DNA of 64,000 bases from Drosophila persimilis (lineage: Eukaryota > Arthropoda > Insecta > Diptera > Drosophilidae), in contig NW_020825289.1 in the NCBI RefSeq assembly GCF_003286085.1, positions 5,022,001 through 5,086,000 on the forward strand. The letters are read 5' to 3'. The notes under the pieces were generated by a model. The model saw only the letters and a program-made list of their open reading frames with translations, was not told the origin of the DNA and ran no database searches. Numbering within the stretch: position 1 is the stretch's first letter; each line of letters starts with the position of its first letter. This document shows positions 59,663 to 64,000 of this stretch, one piece after another. The translations under genes and the position numbers were made by a program.

Positions 59663-60129
59663 GTCGCAGGACTCACGCTATGAGAGGGTTGATTTTTCAG
59701 CTCCAGACTGTGGGCATGACTTTGACTTCCTTTCCGGTTTATTTTTTGCTTTGCTCTCATCCTCTGGGGGCGTTTGGTTGCACATGTTTATTGTTGTTGC
59801 CCCTGGCATGCCAATGGCAATTGTTGTTGTTATTGGCATCGCCTAGTGCGTGCTCTGCTTGAATCACGCAAATTTCATTATTATTATTATATTTTTAATG
59901 ATTTGAGTGGAAAACACACATACAGACGACTGAATGGTCGTAACCGGCTGCCGTACGTGAGTAATCGAGTAATCGAATAGCATAAAAGACTGTTGGCCAT
60001 AGTCCGCTGACCGGACTGCAAGTGCCTCATTGTTCGCGGACGGACAGGGCTTCGGTGGGGAGGTGGGCGGTGGCCCAGGGACCAGGGACGAGTTAGCTCT
60101 CAGCCCTGCACTGGCTGAGTGCCTTCCGA

Positions 60130-60190
60130 GAACTCATTATACCCTTTCGGGAGGGTATATCTGATTTTGGCAGTGCAGAAACTGACGTAT
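60130..60190. mobile_element. Possible terminal fragment of a DINE-1-like repeat
   Basis: An imperfect palindrome, TATACCC then TTTCGGGA then GGGTATA (60139-60160), is followed by a TCTGATTTTGG sequence. This resembles the TATACCCTTGCAGAGGGTAT end seen on many fly Helentron-type repeats. The core and GTCY tract are missing, so this would be only a truncated end. Confidence 0.3.
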
Positions 60191-60249
60191 TGCGACCAGT
60201 CTCTCCGTTTCGAAGCTGCCAAACTGCCAAGATCGGATCGGTAGAGCAA

Positions 60250-60270
60250 ATGCCATTGCTGGATCGATCT
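60250..60270 (+). CDS. Candidate first exon of a two-exon plus-strand transcript
   Basis: ATG at 60250 opens MPLLDRS and is followed at 60271 by the donor GTAAGT, exiting in phase 0. A second consensus donor GTAAGT lies at 60344. The same frame stays open to it, giving a longer exon with exit in phase 1. Upstream lies a decayed repeat end (60130-60190). A plausible acceptor (CTTAATG branch-like sequence, then TTTCAG) lies at 60755, and the frame after it is open in phase 0. The intron would be about 485 bases. A chance combination of short motifs is quite possible. Confidence 0.2.
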
Positions 60271-60548
60271 GTAAGTGTATCAAAGGCTTCGTTCCTTGAA
60301 GACAGTCCTTCTGTGTGCCATCGGAGGCGGCCCTGGAATCGTGGTAAGTAGTTGGGAGCCTCTGCAGCTCAAGAACTTAAAAGTTCTGTGCGTACGGGTG
60401 TACTCTCTCCGGCACCCACCCAACTCCCTCTCTCTCTATCTCTGGCCTAACCCTTGGTCTGTGCATAATATATCAGCCATTGTACTTTCATGTGTAATCG
60501 TGTGTTATTTTTAAGAAAATTGCACGTTCTGCAGCACACCACCCCCAG

Positions 60549-60592
60549 CAGAAGGGGCAGCAGAAGGGGAAGCAGAAGGGGCAGCAGGAGTC
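60549..60592. repeat. GCAGAAGGGGCA-type minisatellite
   Basis: Three to four units of a 12-base motif with single-base changes, lying in the putative intron at 60.3-60.75 kb. Confidence 0.8.
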
Positions 60593-60755
60593 AGTCTGGA
60601 GGCAGCAGCAACAACCCTAAAACAATGCAACAACCAACTTGCAAAAGTTTTCAAACACGGCAGAGTGTGCTGTGCTGTGCTGTGGTGTGTGTTTGTGTTT
60701 GTGTGCGTAATAAATGTTGCATAAATAATTTCAACTCAATGACTTAATGTTTCAG

Positions 60756-60980
60756 GGGCTACTCTGCCCCGCTGCCACCCGCATTATTGATTATTTTTGC
60801 TTTGCCAAAGTAGCCGAAAAACGGGCCTTGCCTCACTGTCTCTGCCACTGCCACCGCCACACACACACACATACACACAGAGAGATCTGCGCCATTCACT
60901 TCCTCCACGGCACAGCTGTGCGGCACTCGGGAGATTCGGTTTTTGTGTCGTTTGGCTATTTAATATGCATTTTGCGCTAA
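60756..60980 (+). CDS. Candidate second exon of the same plus-strand transcript
   Basis: After the TTTCAG acceptor ending at 60755 the frame GGG CTA CTC is open for 74 codons to a TAA ending at 60980, in phase with MPLLDRS at 60250. The peptide starts GLLCPAATRIIDYFCF and passes through a His/Thr run that is only a (CA)n tract read in frame. It ends with a hydrophobic SVFVSFGYLICILR segment. The repeat content and lack of any recognised family keep confidence low. Confidence 0.15.
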   Translation, partial: GLLCPAATRIIDYFCFAKVAEKRALPHCLCHCHRHTHTHTHREICAIHFLHGTAVRHSGDSVFVSFGYLICILR

Positions 60981-61374
60981 TTACAAATCAAAGGAAAAAT
61001 TTAATAGCCAAAGAGTTGGCCATAAAAATGAAGTTGTTTGGTGTCCGGACGGGGTCCGGGGTCCGGGGTGCGGCGTCCGGACGGTGGCCGGGGCACTGGT
61101 TTCTAATCAAAAATTGCTTTGTGCCACATTTGGCTCTCCTAACTCTAAATGATGGCAAGTGTGCTACAATTTAGTTTGACTATTAATTACAACAAGTTGC
61201 AACAGCAGCAGCGGCAGCAGCGGTAGCAGCAACATGTTCTACATGTTTGCCCAGGCCATGCCAGGCAAAAATTATTGATGATTTTATTAATTTGAATATT
61301 GCCAACGAATTGCTGTCGAAGACAAAACGCCTGCCATGCAACTCGATCTCTGGGACGATCCCAGGCGTGGATCC

Positions 61375-61410
61375 ACGGCGATCCGTGGCGATCCAAGGCG
61401 ATCCGAGGCG
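61375..61410. repeat. (GGCGATCCRW)n decamer repeat
   Basis: Three and a half copies of a 10-base unit around GGCGATCC. Confidence 0.85.
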
Positions 61411-61702
61411 ACTTTGAATGATAAATTTTTGCGATCGCTTCTCTGGGGCGCGCAGGCCAGTAGAAAGTTGCATGGAAATTGCAATTTATAGCCCGGCAGC
61501 GGTCTGGCAGAGGTGCCACATGTTGCAGCCACCAAGAAAATGAGTATAATTAGACCGGTTTGCAGTGTGTTCTGCTGCAGTGTGTGTGCGCCGTGCGCCG
61601 TGCCGCATGTTGCGGATGGGGCACGCTGCACTGGAAATGAAGCGAGCTTGATTTGAATTATAGTCGCCGGCATGGCGATAATTAATCGTGCTATTTAGTG
61701 TG

Positions 61703-61751
61703 CTACATGAAATTCTACTAGTTTCCTAGTTATTGATTAGATTTCATAGTC
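61703..61751. other. Imperfect hairpin
   Basis: ATGAAATTCTA pairs with TAGATTTCAT with one bulge, and the interior ACTAG/CTAGT pair has a 4-base loop TTTC. No known miRNA sequence recognised. Confidence 0.25.
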
Positions 61752-61937
61752 GATGCTGCTGCAAGCGCAGGAAGCGACAAAATGTTGCTGCTGCCAGTGC
61801 CAGTGCCTGTGCAATTTTGCCAGACTTTTAATATGCGCAAATTGTACTTAATTTGGTTGCACATTTTGTCGCTGCAATTTGCCGTGTGTGTTGCCAGGCA
61901 GCCCATGTGGCCCCCGTCTAAACTTTCACAACATGTT

Positions 61938-61974
61938 GCAGCAGCAGCAGCAGCAGCAGCAGCAGCGGCAGCGG
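61938..61974. repeat. CAG repeat
   Basis: About eleven CAG units followed by CGGCAGCGG. A smaller CAG/CGG tract lies at 61198-61232. Confidence 0.9.
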
Positions 61975-63978
61975 TAGCTGTCTTTTGGGAGCGTCTCTAA
62001 GCCATGTCGTTCTCCCGCTGCCACACGTGGGCTTGGCATTTGCTGTTGACGCATACTTGAAATAATTTTGTTTGTTGCATTGACGGGAGCCCTGTGTTTG
62101 GGGTGTTGTCTGTTTGCTGTTTTCATGAATTGTTCTTGCTGCTTATGCATATGCCACATGGTGGAGGGAAGAGCCCAGAACCAGCCATGGCCAGACATTT
62201 GCATGCAACGTACAAAATTAATTATTACACTCCCCCCCACCCTCCCCCTTCCCGGCATTCGGCCTGCTGCTTCCTGGCCAAAATCCACAACACGAAGCGT
62301 AGCTTGGGCTGCGGCTATGGCTATGGATTTGCCTCTGGCTTTGGCCACGACTCTGCCTGTGACTCTGCCTCTGCCTCAGACATTGGCATTGGCATTGCAT
62401 GTACGAGTAGTGCAACATTCCAACTTTCAAGGCACAGTCCTGACATTCCTCGCCCGCCACCCCGAATGCTTCTCGGCTCATTACGGCGATGGCTGTGCGG
62501 CAGTGTGGCCGGAAAAGTGCGTTCGTTGACTGCTGCCGGCTGGCCAGTGTCGTCGTCGACACATGCAAAGCCACCCACTGCCACCACCCCACCCCCAAAC
62601 AGAGAGTGCGAATCCGAGCTACGGAACTTTGGGTACGACGCTGCCTCGGACTCGGACTCGGACGGGGACGGGGCTAGGACCGTGAGTCCAAGTCCGAGGC
62701 CGAGTCCAACTCAGTTCCGAATGCAGTGGCTTGCATTATTACAACTGCAGACAGGATCTCAGTAACAGTACTGCGTATGCCACACACAGCCACACGCTGG
62801 CCCTGGCTCCTGACAGGAGAGGAGCCGAGAGCAGCAGCAATAAGCCAGAGCCCATATGCATTATGCATTAAAATCAACGCCCGTTTTGTGTAGACCTGCA
62901 GACAATGCAACGGAGAGCCGAAGACACAGCCAGGACTTTTCCTTTCCAATCCCATCTCGTCGGCAAGGAAACACAAAAACACAAAAACACACGTGGAGGC
63001 CCAATTTTCGGGCTGGCTTCTGTGTGTAATGTCAAGGCATGGCCATTGATGTGTCCTTTGTTCCCAGATGCCAGGTGGGAGACGGGAGACGGGAGGTGGA
63101 AGACGGGCTTACAGGGGATTCGATGCAGTCCGTGCAGGTATTCTAGGAGCCCTTTGGTACGAATTGTTGGCACAATTTAGGCGCCTTTGGGCTGGGCTTA
63201 GAACCGGTTCTTCCCTGGGCTCCAGCTCTGCCTTTGGAAGGTAATAGAGCTGTCAGTTAATGGAATGTGTTCGAGCCGAGAGATGATTTTGCATTGCATT
63301 TTTGAGTTGGGCACAAATCTTTAAAGCCGATTGCTCAAGCTTTTGGCTCGTGCCTATCTATGCCGAAAACATTACTCTTTCTGCTAGTCTTTATCTTCTC
63401 TCGATTAATTTTCCAGTCTGAACAAAGCTTTCCATGTATAAATGCTCTCTCCCTGCTCATTTCCTTCTGGTTCTTCTTGTACATAAGGAAAACTTTCTTG
63501 CCAGACAGCCACCGGCCACCATACAAGAGCCGACTCCTTCTTTGGCCAGTTGTGCCGCCCGGCGTATAAATTATAATGCAGAGTAGGTGTAAAATGTTCG
63601 ATTACGACTGTGCAGACTGCCCCCACATCCTGGCCCCGCATCCTGCTCGCTGCTGCAGCCACCCGTATGCTTGGGCTTTGGTGTCCATCATACCATTGGG
63701 CCCCCTTTATCATGCTACTTTGGGCAGGAGTCGTTCCATGTCCAGAGCAGAGCGTCGACGTCGTCGTAGTCGTGGCCTGGCAAGGACAGGGACATGGACA
63801 CGGACACGGACATGCCTGGACTGCAGGCTCTCGGCCACGGCCTCCGTCTCCGCCTCCGCCTCAGCTTCAGCTTCAGCTTCAGACTCGGGTTGCGTTTTGC
63901 ATTTGCAAAATTATGTGGCATGTGTGGCATACCCCAAACCCCTGCCAAAGTTGCCCGCCATTGTTGTTGTTTGTTTTT

Positions 63979-63998
63979 GTGTGTGTGTGTGTGTGTGA
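63979..63998. repeat. (GT)n microsatellite at window edge
   Basis: GT run that may continue beyond the window. Confidence 0.9.
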
Positions 63999-64000
63999 GT

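Larger units (their letters stand above)
61000..63978. other. Non-coding stretch
   Basis: Contains GGGGTCC repeats (61052-61075), CAG tracts, CTCTGCC repeats (62340-62375), GGACTC hexamers (62646-62662) and GCCTCCG/GCTTCA repeats (63838-63880). The longest open frame (62094-62765) starts at GTG and is composed of these repeats, so it is not called a gene. Confidence 0.5.

Noticed and set aside
62094..62765. Longest open frame in the window (223 codons)
   Set aside because: It starts at GTG, is composed of CTCTGC, GGCATT and GGACTC repeats, and has no recognisable domain or fly-like codon use.
1..64000. CRISPR arrays, bacterial operons or phage genes
   Set aside because: No regularly spaced repeats with unique spacers and no prokaryotic gene organisation; repeat types and splice-like signals are those of an insect genome.

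Overview
The window looks like non-coding DNA from a Drosophila genome, probably an obscura-group species. The evidence is the texture of the sequence: short CAG/CAA 'opa' tracts, dense (GT)n, (CT)n and (GA)n microsatellites, AT-rich blocks full of TAAT cores, and one long DINE-1/mini-me (Helentron-type) element at about 22.67-23.78 kb that carries the well-known fly core between a (GGAC/AGAC)n tract and a TA-rich stretch. The species-group assignment rests on how that element resembles repeats I recall from D. pseudoobscura relatives. It has not been checked by a search.

I found no gene that I can name. No reading frame shows a recognisable domain, and most long open frames are low-complexity readings of CAG, CTG, GGC or GT repeats. 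The window is best read as a large intergenic region or a very long intron. Bacterial features (operons, CRISPR, IS elements) are absent, and I found no convincing tRNA or rRNA.

The best coding hints fall into three sets. (1) Three short minus-strand exons begin at ATG and end at a consensus GTAAG donor: 58.7 kb, 56.3 kb and 34.9 kb. Two of them end in phase 0, as alternative first exons of one leftward gene would. (2) A segment at 42.27-42.70 kb has strongly GC-rich wobble positions. It is open for 97 codons on the minus strand directly after a possible splice acceptor, and it is also largely open on the plus strand. (3) A plus-strand 95-codon frame at 41.78-42.07 kb is followed at once by AATAAA. 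Plus-strand splice-site candidates also lie at 3.74, 20.07, 44.41, 53.00 and 60.27-60.76 kb.

Layout: 0-12 kb is non-coding with GA/GT tracts. 12.0-12.4 kb is a pyrimidine-rich, promoter-like block with a palindromic CRE. 12.4-22.6 kb is non-coding and rich in microsatellites. 22.7-23.8 kb is the Helentron-type element. 24-34 kb is featureless apart from simple repeats. 34.9 kb holds a candidate exon. 40.2-40.4 kb holds a 24-bp perfect inverted repeat. 41.8-42.7 kb holds the coding-like segments. 44.0-44.8 kb is a promoter-like block with CRE, Inr and donor. 45-52 kb is AT-rich non-coding with one decayed Helentron remnant. 52.7-53.3 kb is a GC-rich promoter-like block with Inr and CRE. 56.2-56.7 kb holds a candidate exon, a cluster of CAACACTG sites and another CRE. 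58.7 kb holds a candidate first exon. 60.1-61.0 kb holds a remnant and a possible two-exon transcript. 61-64 kb is non-coding.
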